DNA from: Cloeon dipterum | Lineage: Eukaryota; Arthropoda; Insecta; Ephemeroptera; Baetidae | Assembly: GCF_949628265.1 (NCBI RefSeq) | Contig: NC_088787.1 | Span: forward strand, 28,696,501-28,760,500 | Length of the DNA stretch: 64,000 bases | Direction: 5' to 3' | Shown here: positions 50,310 to 62,978 of the stretch, one piece after another | How positions within the stretch are numbered: position 1 is the stretch's first letter | Layout of the letters: each line of letters opens with the position of its first letter | Notes under the pieces: model-generated | What the model was told of the DNA's origin: nothing | Database searches by the model: none | Seen by the model: only the letters and a program-made list of their open reading frames with translations | Made by a program: the position numbers and the translations under genes

Positions 50310-51004
50310 CCAGAGGTAGAAAAAAAGCAGAAATTGGGGTTGGTGGGGTAGGTGGGGTAGGTGACCACCCCCAAAACCCGTTGGCTGTCTAGGGGAGGTT
50401 GAGACGAGCCAAACGGTGTTCAATTTTTGCAATTCTGATGGCTCAAACCCGAGATTTGGTGATGCGTTTTATTTGATAAAAGCGGTTAGTTGCGACACAA
50501 TTTATCAGAGTGCTTCATGGATAATGCACGAAAACTTTGCAATTTATTTTTGATAATTTATTGTCAACAGATGCCGCAACCTCAAATTGCAATCGCTATT
50601 TTAATTTAAGAGACGAAAAAAGACGCGTTCCAGAGTCTCGTATTTTTTGCTCAAGTCAAAAATCGACAGATTTCTTTCTTATATTGGTTTTTTAATTCAT
50701 TAAATACCGGTCGTATTATGTAGTTAAATCGGTTGGCATTAGTTCTGTGTCGTGGAAATCGGTTTATCAGCTTCGCTTTCTATTTTAATTTTGAAATTTG
50801 ATCGATTGATTTGCTGGCTCTCGTGCATGCTGGCAGAGAAATGTGCCATTTCTCCGTTTCTGTTGCATGTATCAAGTCGAATCATTTTTTGAAATGAGCG
50901 GCATTCAGTCTCAAATTTAATGTCTGGAGTCGTTAAACCGGTTAGTTTTAGGTAATGTCAGCAAACAAATAAAACCTCCTCCTGTAAAATCGTGAAAAGT
51001 GCAG

Positions 51005-51098
51005 GTTTACCTTTTGTTCGCTGACGCAGAATGCATATGTACCATTTGTTCGCTGACGCACAATGCATATTTACTTTTTTTCCGGACGCGTAACGAAT
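51005..51098 (-). repeat. 32-base tandem units in the right arm
   Basis: Two abutting 32-base units (51,005-51,036 and 51,037-51,068, about four mismatches) and a third diverged unit to about 51,098. Each full unit has TTTGTTCGCTGACGCA and ends in AATGCAT. The inverted arm at 48,930 contains matching units in the opposite direction. Confidence 0.8.
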
Positions 51099-51929
51099 TA
51101 CAATTTTATCTTTGTGCATAAATGTCAAAAGTAATCCGCTCATGTCAATGAATTGCATATACCGTAAATTTGATTTCAAAACCGGATCGTACAAACCTGA
51201 CCCGTCAAAACCAGTTAGTTTTGTGCAAAATCTCTCAGCAATAAAATCAGCAACGCTAACTGTTTGCGGGAGTAACAATCTGGTGTGCCACGCCTTTGTA
51301 TTATTGTTGTTGCTGATCTGGTGGCAACGACCTTTGTGTTGCTCCCTTGATACATCTTCTCCTTCGGTGCACTTAAATCGGCCAAACAAAATAAAACTAG
51401 TCGGCACAGCAAATGTCTCAGCTTGGTGTGACAAAAAAGAAGTGCTTCGCGAGCTGTTCTGTTGAATAATTGACGATCGAGCAACTTCTGATCCTTCGCT
51501 GAAGAGAGTTTTGCGCACATAGAGATTCTTCTCACTCTGTGTACTGAATAGGTTTTACAAGTGAATTCTTATCCATCGCTCTCACTCAGAAGACGACATG
51601 AGAAAAATGGACATTGAAAATTTCACACTTGAACTGTTTTCATGTTGGAAGTTTGCATTTGTCGCGACTAGATGCATTATGCATGTTGCCAAGTTAATTG
51701 AATTTACGTGCTGCAAAGAAAACTACTACTATACTTAAAGCGATAGGTATATATCAATAAATTTATAGGGCGCTGAAGGGATGTGTAGTAAAATAATTAC
51801 ATGTCAAAATCCAACTTAAAGATACAGCACATATTTTGAATTCCTGTGAATATTTATTATGATTTTAATTTTTTTTCCTTCCAAGTCCAATGAAATAGAA
51901 AACACTGGACGATCCGATAGCAAAAATGT
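51099..51929. other. Flank of the repetitive element, no gene seen
   Basis: Open frames on both strands at 51,112-51,518 overlap one another. The minus-strand one (50,958-51,518) runs into the tandem units of the repeat and is not a gene. The remainder is AT-rich. Confidence 0.4.
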
Positions 51930-52117
51930 TGCACCAAAATCTCTGCAACCCCGCCTGTGAGCAGTGTTTTTGGCAAGTGAGCTTTTCCTTCAGGGTGGTA
52001 AAACCATGGAACTACCTGCCACTCGAAATCAAGGACTGCACCTTGGCTGAATTCCACTTCCTTTGCAATAAGGGCAAAAAGCAAATGTGGGATGTGTACA
52101 AAAAAAGTGTCATTTAG
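51930..52117 (+). pseudogene. LINE reverse-transcriptase tail, decayed
   Basis: The peptide reads SFSFRVVKPWNYLPLEIKD followed by a TLAEFHFL segment. This is the RVVxxWNxLPxxI...F pattern found at the C-terminal end of the reverse-transcriptase protein of many non-LTR retrotransposons (CR1 or Jockey-like). Only this last part is left; upstream frames are broken and no palm-domain motif is readable. It is probably a 5'-truncated insertion, which is usual for LINEs. The match is short and made from memory of the pattern. Confidence 0.45.
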
Positions 52118-54110
52118 TCTATCTTTTTTGCAAAAATTTGCTAGCTCTGTTTGTCATTTCTTCCGTTACTTTTCTTTTAATTTTGATGTTCCTTGTATCA
52201 AATTTGCTATATAGAACAAATGTAAGAACAATCGAGTATAAGGGTCCACTGAATTTCTGCATAAATGAAAGCTCGTATTATAGTATCTTATCCTTATCCC
52301 TTATGTAGCAAGCCATCTTCTTTAAGGAACGTTTGCGTTAAATACAATTACACCTCTCTATACCTGCCGTCGGTGCTCTTTTACCATTAGTCCAATAATT
52401 TGTTCACTCTCACCCCATCGCTAGACTAGATACCTTCTTCTCTGCATTCACAATGAGCTAATTAACCAGCATAGCAGATTATTTGAAAGGGACTTGAGGA
52501 AATAGTAAAGATATAGTTGTAGCTTTAACTCATAAATAGCACGACACGTAATATAGCATGAAAGATTTGAGATTTAATGTTGTGAAAAATGAGTATTTTA
52601 ATTAAGAAATCCCTTAAAATAAATATTATCTTTTGCAAAACGAAATCAAAACATTTTTATTTTTTTAGATATTTATTTTGCAAGAAAAATCTGGTTGTAA
52701 GAAGCTTAATATGTATAAAATCCATCAGGAGAAATTTAAAATAATATACAGCAACTTTTTATGTTTCAATAGTTTGTCAGTGTAGAAAATGAAACAGATT
52801 TAAAAGCATATGTACTTTTTCTCCATTTATTCACAACCTGTAGCGTTTTTATAAAATACACAACAATAAATTTCATTTGACTAGCTGGGAATCAAAGGTC
52901 ATTTCTGTGATTTCATTGGCTAGAATTCCGCTGGAAAAAACATTTTGCAAAAATTAGCCTAGGGAGAAAGCAATACTGTGGAACACTTGTGCAACTCAAT
53001 TACTACTCGCCATGCACACAATATCGCCTCGCGTTTCAATCAATTTTGTCGTCTCTCTTTATCGTTACATCACAGTCGTCAACAAAAATACAGAATATAC
53101 ATGTTCATTTCCGTTTGCAACCAGTGAAAACAACAGTCAATTAATTAGGTATTTTTGTACAGAGAAATCAACTCTATCAAACGCGGAAACTGATTTTAAT
53201 GAAAATTATTTCCTTGGCGTCATTTGTGGCGTGTGAGTTAAAATTTACTGCTTGCTGATTTGATTATGTATTTACAGATTAAGGTTTATAGACACATGTG
53301 TTCGTTGTTTTCCAAAGAAATAATTTTCCTTTTAGCATTTGACGCACGAGTTTTAAAATCTCTTTGCCACATGATACGTTTCTAACATTTCAAAATTATT
53401 TTATATTTTGTTTTCATTATGTTCGCTCGTTTCGGATATTAAGGATTCGATATGTTTTGATCGAGTTTTTTTTAAACCAACGCAGCAAAAAACCATTTTT
53501 ACCTCATCTAATCCACTGTTAAATATTTGGCACAAAAAATAGAACATACTATTTGAAGACTTTCATACAATAAATACAAATGGGAATGAGCATCATTCGC
53601 AGATTTTCCACCGCCACAAGACACTGGAGCCAAAGCTGAGATGTCAGATTTATCAGTTCACGACAAACTCATTTATTTTACGATTACAAATCATAATTAA
53701 TTAAACATGAGCAACAATATGATCAACACTTACACAATACAAATAATGCTTTCTGTGAAATAGATCATTAAGAGATAATTTGACTTCTGGCTGAATTGTG
53801 ACATGAAGTGATGCCCAATTTACCGGTTTGTTACAGCTGCATGCAAATAATGCAAATTATATGTTGAGTTTTTCAATAAAAAAGATAAAATTTGTTTATT
53901 TAATAATTCAGTTATTTGGTTCTCTTACTACTGACATTTTTTCTTTTCCACTAAATTTTCTCTCCTTATACTTTTGTAAGAACTGAGTTAAAAGAAATCA
54001 AATTTAAGTTGAGTCATGTCCTTGATGATTTAGATTTTCTCGTCAAACTCTCAGCCCATGCACCAGGTCGATCAGACCGTAACAATTTGCTTAAATGTGA
54101 GTGAGTTTGT
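52118..54110. other. AT-rich spacer, no gene seen
   Basis: The first 200 bases may be the 3' UTR of the LINE fragment. From there to 54,110 it is AT-rich without a recognisable exon or repeat. It lies between the LINE remnant and the end of the immunoglobulin gene. Confidence 0.4.
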
Positions 54111-54116
54111 TTTATT
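54111..54116 (-). terminator. Possible polyadenylation signal of the Ig gene
   Basis: AATAAA on the minus strand, about 200 bases past the stop codon at 54,313-54,315. Confidence 0.45.
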
Positions 54117-54312
54117 ATAACAATTAACCAACAACTTTCAACGTTCTGCTCTCTCACAAACACACTTCACCGAATCAAGTCAGTGTCAGTAGCATTCACT
54201 CGTCGCCTCCTCTGACTTAGTCTCTGAGAAATAATTTTGAGGTAAAACGTGCACACATTCTCGCTCTCTTTTCTCACTCAATTCCTCTTCAGCAGTCTCA
54301 TTTTTCACAATG

Positions 54313-57300
54313 TCATCTTGCGGCGGCACTCATTAACAACAACACGACGATGGTGGCGACGATTGATCGGCACGTGGGTGTCGTCTTTTGCGCCGAGGCT
54401 CTGCTCGCGTCGGCAGTCACGTCCTTGGCGTCGGCCTCGTAAGCCAGCAGTGGAGGCGCTGCAAGCCAAACAATCGCTCATGAGACTTCCCTCTGATTAT
54501 GTACGGCGAACGGGGTAATTAATTTTTGGGACTACGCGTTCGCTGAAAGGAACAAATCGACGCGCTCGTTGGCTCGGGTTTCCAATTTGGAGAATTCATT
54601 TGCGGGATTATTGATTGGTGACAGCAGAGTGATTACAGAAGCTTTGGAAACTGAAGAAAGAAAGCCCTGTCATGTGAATGAAATGAGATAGAGGTGCCTG
54701 CCTAATGGAATGATGGAGTTCAGATTTTGTTGAAAAAATGAGATTTTTTCTAATCTGCCAAAAAATGATATAGTGCGTACCAGAGTATTTTTTTCTGGGA
54801 CTTATAAAAGCAAATTAAAATCGTGATAAATTGCGGCATTACACAAATTGAAACAAATTTGGCAATAAACTCAAAGTAAATAAGTGAGCTGTCTTCACTA
54901 CAAGATGAAAACCCTGCTACTGGCAGCATATGCAACCCGCTAGACATGTCAGCCTCGCAGGTTGCAGCAACACTAACTTATACATATAATACTTCAAAGA
55001 GATTGAAATTCTAATCAAACTTTATAATTGGTATATCCTGAGAGGAAGCATTTATTTTGTCTCTAATCGGTCTGAAAATATTAAAAGTAAAAAACCATGC
55101 GTCTTTGTATTAAACTAGATAGAACACAGCTTTAAGTTTTTCAGAAATAAATTAAAGATACTCTTGCACTCACTGGAGAAGTAATTCACAAGCAACCAAA
55201 CCCAATTTTTTAGTACCACAAATTTTTTAAACATATCCAGAAAGCGGTGAAATTTGAAATGAATGAAAATTCTCAAGAATAAATGTTTAAAATTTTTAAT
55301 TGCAAGTTTGAGATTAAATCCGCTGTTTGCTTTGTATATTTATCGTTGTTACGATATAGTATAACAGTGCTAACAGCCACCGTTCATAAAGCCTTCACAT
55401 TGTAAATTTAGGTCTTTGGGTCGTTTTACCGGACGTAGTGGTGAAAACGCATTTAAAATTAAGCACATGGTGGGAAAGCCTGGCTTGATAGTTACCCTGC
55501 GATGGGGTCGCCAAGTAGTAGACTTCTTTGATCTTAGGAGCCCTAGTTGGCCTGCGGGTTGTTGTGCTTGTTGTTGGCTCTGGAGTGGTTGTTGCTGAAA
55601 CATCCAACAAGAGTATAGCTTGCACGCAGGCGAAAAGTGATTTCAGATCTATGTGCCTGGCACAAAAGGGTTACCAGAGCGCGGTGATTGTACGGTTTTG
55701 TGGTGAAAACTTACTTGGTGTAGTTATGATTGGAGGCTCGGTTGTTATCACTGGTGGCCGCGTCGGAACTTTAATTTCTGCGGAACAAAGAGAGATCGAC
55801 TTACACTATTTGTAAGAAGGTCGATTCCGCGTGCATTTTATACGACGGCAATCGCAAAAAAAGGAAGTCATCGAGTAAAATTCGTAGAAATGAGATTCTC
55901 ACCATACAATCGAACTGTGCCATCTGCCTTTCCCATCGAGTTTGTGGACACGCAAGTGTATGTGCCGATATCTCTTTTGCTGAAGTTGCGAATCGTCAGC
56001 TTGAAGTGAACTCGGTACGAGTTCTTCACTTCGTCCACCACGTACTTTTTTCTGCAACACAAACGAAGGAAATGAGAAAAAGCTGCTGGGCCAAACTCTC
56101 GGTACAAGCTGTTGGACAGGCTGCGTAGAAAAAAATCAAGGGTTTGTTGTGTCAAATGGGAGTTAAGTCGAAAAAGTATCAATAGAATTCCTTTCAATCT
56201 TACACAGCGAGCACCTTTTTAAAAAAACGGGGTATTTGGATTTCCAAAATAGGTGATAGTTTTTAAGAATGCCATGATAGCAAAATTTTAATCTCGATCG
56301 GATGTTTTAGATTAAATATCCAAATAATGAATAACATCTTCCACTTTTTATAGCATTAAATAATTACGTAACAATCCCCCATAGCAACTTCTTAGCGGAG
56401 AGACAAATTTAGTGGTTATTTCACACCACATTTCCTGCAGTGTTTCCTTGCATAATATCATTTAGTGCCCAAAAGGCTATGCAAGTGTTTCGCAAATTGT
56501 TCAAGGTGAGTCAAGCCTCGCAAGGTGGAACAAAAGAAGTGGCTACAGAAATGTAATGAATGCGAGAGTGGCGTCATTTGTATTCAGCACAGACGACATT
56601 ATTCCGAGCAGACGAGGAGGTGGATTAAATAGCCGTGAAGAGTGCAGAACCAAGATAATTTTTCGCCGGCACCCGTAGGTACGAATGCAATTATGCACGC
56701 AAGAAATCCGAGCGGAAGCAGAGTGCGGCTGGTGAGTTACGCTCGCTTGCGTCTGAAATCGAGCTGGAAAAATCGCGGGTCGAGAGAAGTTAGCGAGACT
56801 TTTGCTATTCTTGCCACCGCGCGTCCAAACACAAACACACAAGTTAAAGACTGACGAGTCTGCCGCGCACTTTTGCACTTCCAGCTCACGTTCGGATGCG
56901 TTTTATTCGCGTATTTACACACGGTAAACCGAGTTTGCCTGTTTTTTTCCCCCGGCAACAAGGGCTAACGCCAGCTGGCTGGGCCATCAGTCAAGTCAAG
57001 ACGTACGCGTGCAGCGTGATAGGGAGAACTGGATTGAGGTTTCAAGGGTAGTGTTAAAGTGCAGTTTGTATAAAAAATTATAAGTAATTGCAATAAAAGC
57101 GAAGAATCATGATGTGATGTACAAGAAAAATGAAATTTTTACTCAGATTTTTTTTTTGAAATTTTTATCTTTTAAATGGCCATTCAAATAAAAATTTATA
57201 TTTTAAGGCTTTTATTAAAAATGAGTTAGTCGTAGACTTAAGAGATTTCATCACCCGCTTCTCCTTTTTATCGTGCTCAGCAGTGACTTCAGCAAATACC

Positions 57301-60300
57301 GTGGCGTGAAAGCAGTGAAGCATTTCTGACGATAAGAATGGTGAACAGTAAGAGGAAAAGAGTTAATTTTTTCTTCTTCTTTGAAGCTGTAATCTGAATT
57401 ATACATAACATTAGATTGCATTAATATGGCTCATCTAGGGCACGAAAAATTGAATTATTGATTTTGAGAATTTTGAGCGATTTTCCTATCGAATTTCCCA
57501 AAGTTTCATTTTAGTAATGAACGCAATTCTAACGAATGAATGCAGAAATATTGTTGGATTTTCTATTTATGATACCTGTAACGACTCTAAACCCCTTTTT
57601 CGAGGTTGTCTAAAATTTGATGTTTGTGATGTGAGCAAAATGGAAACAATGTATTAAACAATAAATATCAAAACAAATATGAGCCAAGTCATTCCACTGA
57701 GTATATACAAAGCTTTTTATTTCGATAACCCACCAATTTGATCAGATTAAGCCAAAATCTTTGATACACTCAGTCGCCAATCAAATTCCAATCAATGGAA
57801 TTTTATTTTCAAGGTTGCATGGCTATAACATATTCATGTAGTTGACATACGATAAAATATGCTTATGATAGCTATTGTATATTTTTCACAATCAGGCGTC
57901 ATACACCAATCGTGTGCAATCAAATATTTACGAAAGAATTAATTTAGTAATCCTCCAATAGGAAGGTTGAGCAGATTCCTCTACGAACCGCACTCCCGAG
58001 TGAGCAAAGCAGAAGACTGACGGAAGGAAGAGTGAGCAATCAATCAGATTATTTTGAGGAAAGCGGATTAGGGCGGAAAAGCGGTCCACTAGTCGAAACA
58101 AAATCGCTCAAAGGAGAGGGCAAAAAGGTTACGCTCGGATAATTTGTCACTGCCCTAACAGTGGTAAAAAAAGGGGTGCACAACACACAAACGCAGCAGC
58201 AATCTCGTCTGTCCGTGAAAATCATCGAGTTGGAACCGATCGGCGCCCTTTATTTCATATTATCGGCCCTTTCGCAGGCAAACAAACATATCTGGGCCGC
58301 GTGCTCGGCCATATTGATTCAGACTGGTCAACTGGAAGAAATAGAGCAGAGATTTGATCCACCCGGGATGTGATATAAATTTTATAAGACACGCAGCTTT
58401 TCTTCTTCATTATTTTTGCCTCCCTTGTTTCTCTCCAAATCGGATTTTTTGAATATTCTCAAACCACGCTGGAGCAAGTGGATCGAAGCCAAATGAACAC
58501 GACCGACACTTTTCCCCATTTTGAGCTTATCTTTTTCGCTAATGCAGTGGGCGCTGAGTCAGATTTATCATTTTTTACAATTGGAAACGAATCCTGTGCG
58601 ACACGGAAACCATCGACAGCTCACAACCGCGATTATACGAGGTAAATTATTGCGCTTTGCCGCGCGGTCTGTAAATTAGATTTTCTCATTATATTCCCAG
58701 CGTAATTATTTGCCTAGCGCTTGGATTTGTTTGTTACAAATTTTGCCACCTGCATATCTCCAGTGGCTTGACAATAACTTTGAAAATTACACATTGAAAT
58801 TGCTTAAGGAGTGTATCATTACAATTTCTAACAGTGATTTAATTCAGTATGATCAATAAATTTGTCTTTAAAAATTCAAAATTTAGGACGAATTAAGGAA
58901 AAGAGACGCACAATGTGTGTAGTCATAATCACTTTGTTCCAATTACAGCGTCGACTCTTACATGAGAGTATGCTTAATAAAATAAGGCTGTAAGTTAAAT
59001 TCGGCCGTTACCAATAAGGGCCGCGCTTCATTACGCGCGCGTAAATGGTAATTGCATTTTGCGCGCCAGCCAGCAGCCAGCCGACGGACATAAATTGTGC
59101 GGATTAAATTATTTAGCCACACGGCACATGCTGCCGGCTGAATTTATTATCGCATCGCGCTTCGCAATTCGCACTTTGCCAATTCTCGTGCAGTAATGTT
59201 GCGTGTTCGAATCCTGCGGGAAGCGAGCACTCCCGAAAGGCGGTTGCTTCATTTATTTAATGAACGACAAACACCAGCAGCCTCCCTGCCCGTGTTTATT
59301 GTCCAGATCAATAACTAACCGCATAAAATGCTGGGGTGAAAAATTCGCCCGCTGATAATTGGTAAAATTTTAAAAACATTACAAAAAATACTTTACTCCG
59401 AGCCTTAAAATCATCAATTATATGTTTCGTTGTGATGGATTTTTTTTGGGAAAATTTTTCAACAAATATTTTTCGATAGCTCATAATGGAAATATTTAAA
59501 TTATTTTTCAATCATTGCTAATATTCATAATAATTCCAAATATTTCTAACCCTTAGTAGATTTTTTCTCTCCAAATCAATTAAATTGGTCAAAGTGTTAG
59601 TGCACTAGACTCTTATCCATGTCACACTTAGATATGTGAACTTTCAAGTTTTCAACCAGTGCGCTGTTTCCATATTTGACCAAGCAATGGCGAAGAAATG
59701 ACCACAAACGAATCCAATTGCAGTTAAACGTTGCAATATTTTAAATCATAAAACTGCAAGAAAAAAATGAAAAGATCTAAAAAGGTATTTATAAATCTAA
59801 ATTCAAATTTAAGTTGGTGTAAACCTAATTTGCTATCGTAATGGCAGCTCAAATTATATCATTAATGGTCTATATTTTGCTGAAGCTAAGACGCGTAATG
59901 AGGATGAATGCTTGCCTGTAAAAACGGAAATCATTTGGCTTTCCGCAGCACTGCACCTTTTAATAATCGGAGACAGCGGAACAGCGCTGCATACAACTGC
60001 TGCAATCAATGTGGTATTTTCATTTATTCAAGTATGCACAAAGGTTTTGAGACGTAACCTACTTTCTTCTTTCTTATTTGAATAATACTTTAACAAGCAT
60101 TATATACAGCTCGATCCAGCATGAAGGGATTTTATCGGCTTTCACGGTAAAGGCAGATTGACAAACGTCACTGGATAATTGCACATTGCCTGCTCGTCCA
60201 ATTTCATTTTAAATTACCTCAAGTTTTTACGTCGAAGCACATTTATTATGAGGAAAAGTCATAAATAGAAAATAAAGAAGCATAGCAAAGGATTCGAAAT

Positions 60301-62978
60301 AAGCCAATCACAGTGAAATACGAGTTAGAGCGATCACGACGTTAACTGGGATCTCACATTCTCCCTCTTTGACGAGACTCCCTCTAATTAGCCTTGCGTA
60401 AGCCAGTCAGGTGTGATTAAAGTATTTGGATGAATACGCACGAACTCGGAAATTTGTAATCAAATCACTCCCTTGTCAGTCACTGACTCGGCTGCAATCA
60501 AAATGGGAAGAGCGTCTTTCTGCCGAGAAGCAGCGGCAGGGGTGGTATTCAAAGTAATTCAAAGCCACCACCGCGAGCACGTGGTAGGACCGGAGCCACC
60601 CACCCCGTTCAGCTCACTACGGAAGGCGCTATTGGCAAATGATCCGCGTCGAAATTGCAGCAGACAAGCCGTCAAGGTGAAAACTCATTTAATATTTCAA
60701 GTGGCTGCAGCCACGGCGACGGCTCATCTTTTTAAATTACATCCTCTCGTTGCTGTGCTGTCCGAGGAGCGAGAGAGAGCAGTCAGCGCGGAATGAGGAA
60801 GATTTCCTGCTGCGTGTGTCAGGGCGAAAACGCGCACACGAATCCCCGGAATGCATTTTACGGCCCCTTGGACGGCGGCTTCCACCCTCGTCGCCGACGA
60901 AAGGGTTAATCCCACGTGGTCGCTTGCCTTCGCCCTCGGCCGCTGCTCTCCGCCGGGACCGTCTTGTTTAGAGGGGCTTCCGCCGCCTAATTCGGATTAA
61001 CTATTCTGCAATTAGCGGCTGGGGACACGTGCACCTCGACTGGCAGACGCAGTTGTGCTCGAATTCTCAACCTCTCAAGCGTCGGTAATTTCTAACCTCG
61101 ATTTCGACCTAATTAAGTATGCAGCCCTCAGGCTTGGAGTTGAGTATAATGTGCCTCCGTCTTTAACAGACATGCAAAATTTATCTAATAAATTACTCCT
61201 GTTGAGCAAATTACTATAATTATTATGCGAAGTGATGTCTTTTTAATCTTCAGTCAAATTTATCGGAATTAGGAAATCCGAGGTTATAGAGAATTTAGAT
61301 TTAATTTAAAAAAATCTTAATTTTGCCAAAAAGTATTGGCTTGAAACTGTAGGGTTGAAATTTAAAAACAATTCATAATTAATTACGTATCTCTTATTTA
61401 TGATTTAGAATGCCTGTCTCAAAAACGTCTCTTTTAATCAGTTTGCTCTTTGGCTGCTTTGAACAAGTTTGCATCGTAAATTCGTTTATTTACGCCCAAG
61501 ATAGGGACAGCTGAGTATTGCGCTGCCGTCAAGACTGCTTTATATCTCATTAATCACGCTTTACGGCGGGGCCGAGCGAGCAGAAGAGCAATTTCGGTTT
61601 TCGCTCGACAAGGAAACAAGGTCGTGCTTTTTTCGGGGCACTTAAAATTTTAATTGCGTAACGACTGCCGCCTCTCACGCTCGCTCATTACCGGCGGGAG
61701 AGGATCAAGCGCAAGTTTACTGCCCTCCAACCTCTAACAAGAGCAGACACAATTTCAAAGTTGCGCGCAGGTGGAACTGCCAAAAAGGGAAAGAGAGAAG
61801 AGAGAAAAAAGTGGAGGGATTTGCGCAGCTTCCAAGTGTGTTTTCCTTGGCTTTGTGGTTCTCTGCTGCTCGCAGTTTTCTTTTCGCTTGCCTTGCAAAA
61901 GTTGGTGATAAAAGGTTCCGGCGCTCCCTCCTTTGAAATTTCTGCTCTACTTTCATTTGTCTGGCTGCCTCGAATTAAGTAAAAAATGCTTTTGAATGTG
62001 GGATAGAAAAATATCATGCAAATTGCGAGAGAAGTTTTAACAACTTCTCGAGCGGCGAGAAAATGCCTGAGTGAGTTCCAACCAAGCGTTCGTAGCTTTT
62101 CGCTTTCAAACTCACCCGTGGAGGATCATTTCACCCCTGTTCTTGGACCAGTAATTAATGGTGTTGGGGAAGGCTTCAATGAAGCACTCGAGGTGGACAT
62201 CTGTGCCGAGCGGTGCCCCCAACAGCTGGTTTGGCACTTTGATCACCGGAGCGACTGGAAGCAGAGGCAGATTCAAGAGTTAATTAAATCAAAACCGCGC
62301 ACCTCCAACACGTCTATTTAATTCCACCCATGTTTAGGAAGTCCAAATGATCGAATGTCATGGAGATGGTCGTTTTAAATTCCCGAAAAACAAACCCGAG
62401 AGGTGAGTTCAGCACAGCCAAATGTACCGTTTGCAAATTCCTTTGAAGAATGGCCGAGCTTTTGAAAAATATCCGTAGAAACTAATTTGGAAAGAGCAAA
62501 TACACGCGCGCATCCTCTCTGCCAAAATTACCTCCCTCGCTCCACTTTGAGGCCTTTAAAGAGCGTCTATTTTTTATCAAAAAGATCGGCCCTAGCAAAA
62601 ATTAATCAGGTCGTGTTTGCAGAGAGAGAGAGGGAGCGCAACGCGCGCCCAACATTCATATTTACAGGCGACTGGTCAGCTCGGCTGGCGATCAAAGTGG
62701 ACGAGAGAGTTAATCGCAGAGTTGCGAGAACTCTCCAGCCCCAAAAAGGCGGCATTTGCATGTGAAGTGTGCACCGGCCGCAGCCGTACATCGCCGAAGA
62801 GGGCGTATGTGTGTGCAAGTGCAAATAAGGCGTTGTTTGCTCTACTTACAGTTTACATTGAGCGTAATCCGCTTGCTGACTGCCGGCGGGACGTCGTTGG
62901 AGGCGATGCACAAGTAGGCGCCCATTTGCCTACGCTCCAGCTTGAACAGCTGCAGAGTGTCTCCACTGAAGGTGTCCA
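54313..62978 (-). CDS. DIP/Lachesin-type Ig cell-adhesion protein, 3' part
   Basis: Six exons in frame: 62,850-62,978, 62,116-62,254, 55,903-56,051, 55,715-55,777, 55,496-55,594 and 54,313-54,458 (725 bases, 240 complete residues plus a split codon). Exon 1 here ends Ig domain 2 (MGAYLCIASNDVPPAVSKR). The next two make Ig domain 3: IKVPNQLLGAPLGTDV, Cys in LECFIE, Trp in NYWSK, then LTIRNF and DIGTYTCVSTN. A Thr/Pro-rich stalk follows. The last exon ends in a hydrophobic SIVATIVVLLLMSAAA segment plus Arg-stop, as in GPI-anchored proteins. Intron phases 1, 2, 1, 1, 1 all fit. In Drosophila, DIPs are three-Ig neuronal surface proteins that bind Dpr partners in synaptic matching; Lachesin is close in sequence, so the subfamily is not certain. 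Signal peptide, Ig1 and the start of Ig2 lie beyond the window. Confidence 0.9.
54459..55495 (-). other. Last intron of the Ig gene
   Basis: One thousand and thirty-seven bases, GTAACT to TTGCAG. The first 102 bases continue the upstream reading frame to a TGA at 55,395, so failure to splice would give an alternative C terminus. The rest is AT-rich. Confidence 0.7.
56052..62115 (-). other. 6-kb intron inside Ig domain 3
   Basis: A phase-2 intron splits the third Ig domain between MILHG and KKYVV. It contains GC-richer islands at about 56,500-57,010, 57,950-58,340, 58,970-59,300, 60,310-61,100 and 61,560-61,980, separated by AT-rich DNA. No further exon is needed or seen. The islands resemble those of the first 33 kb and could be regulatory. 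Confidence 0.6.
62255..62849 (-). other. Phase-1 intron between Ig2 and Ig3
   Basis: Five hundred and ninety-five bases from GTAAGT to TTCCAG. The split codon (T plus TC) gives Phe in the junction VNFAPVIKVPNQ, the usual Ig2-Ig3 linker of this family. Confidence 0.75.

Larger units (their letters stand above)
48930..51095. mobile_element. Unclassified repetitive element with inverted arms
   Basis: About 59 bases at 48,930-48,988 (plus) recur almost exactly in inverted orientation at 51,037-51,095; both contain ACGCGTCCGG and GCGTCAGCG. Weaker matching continues inward for roughly 50 more bases. Between the arms are a tandem duplication of 339-base period, runs of C-rich words such as CCCCCAACCCCC and a GGTGGGGTA repeat. 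No transposase or reverse transcriptase is readable. It could be a non-autonomous DNA transposon, a foldback element or two opposed fragments of one repeat family. Target-site duplications were not found, so the true ends may lie outside these limits. Confidence 0.55.

Noticed and set aside
50958-51518. 186-codon open frame on the minus strand
   Set aside because: Part of it reads through 32-base tandem repeat units also found inverted at 48.9 kb; the peptide resemblance between the two sites is due to the DNA repeat.
55370-55412. Alternative last exon of the Ig gene (DLNLQCEG... in phase 1)
   Set aside because: The acceptor has no pyrimidine tract and gives no membrane anchor; the exon at 54,313-54,458 fits far better.
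59204-59216. TTCGAATCC, a tRNA T-loop-like word
   Set aside because: The flanking bases do not form a T stem, and no anticodon arm or acceptor stem can be drawn upstream.
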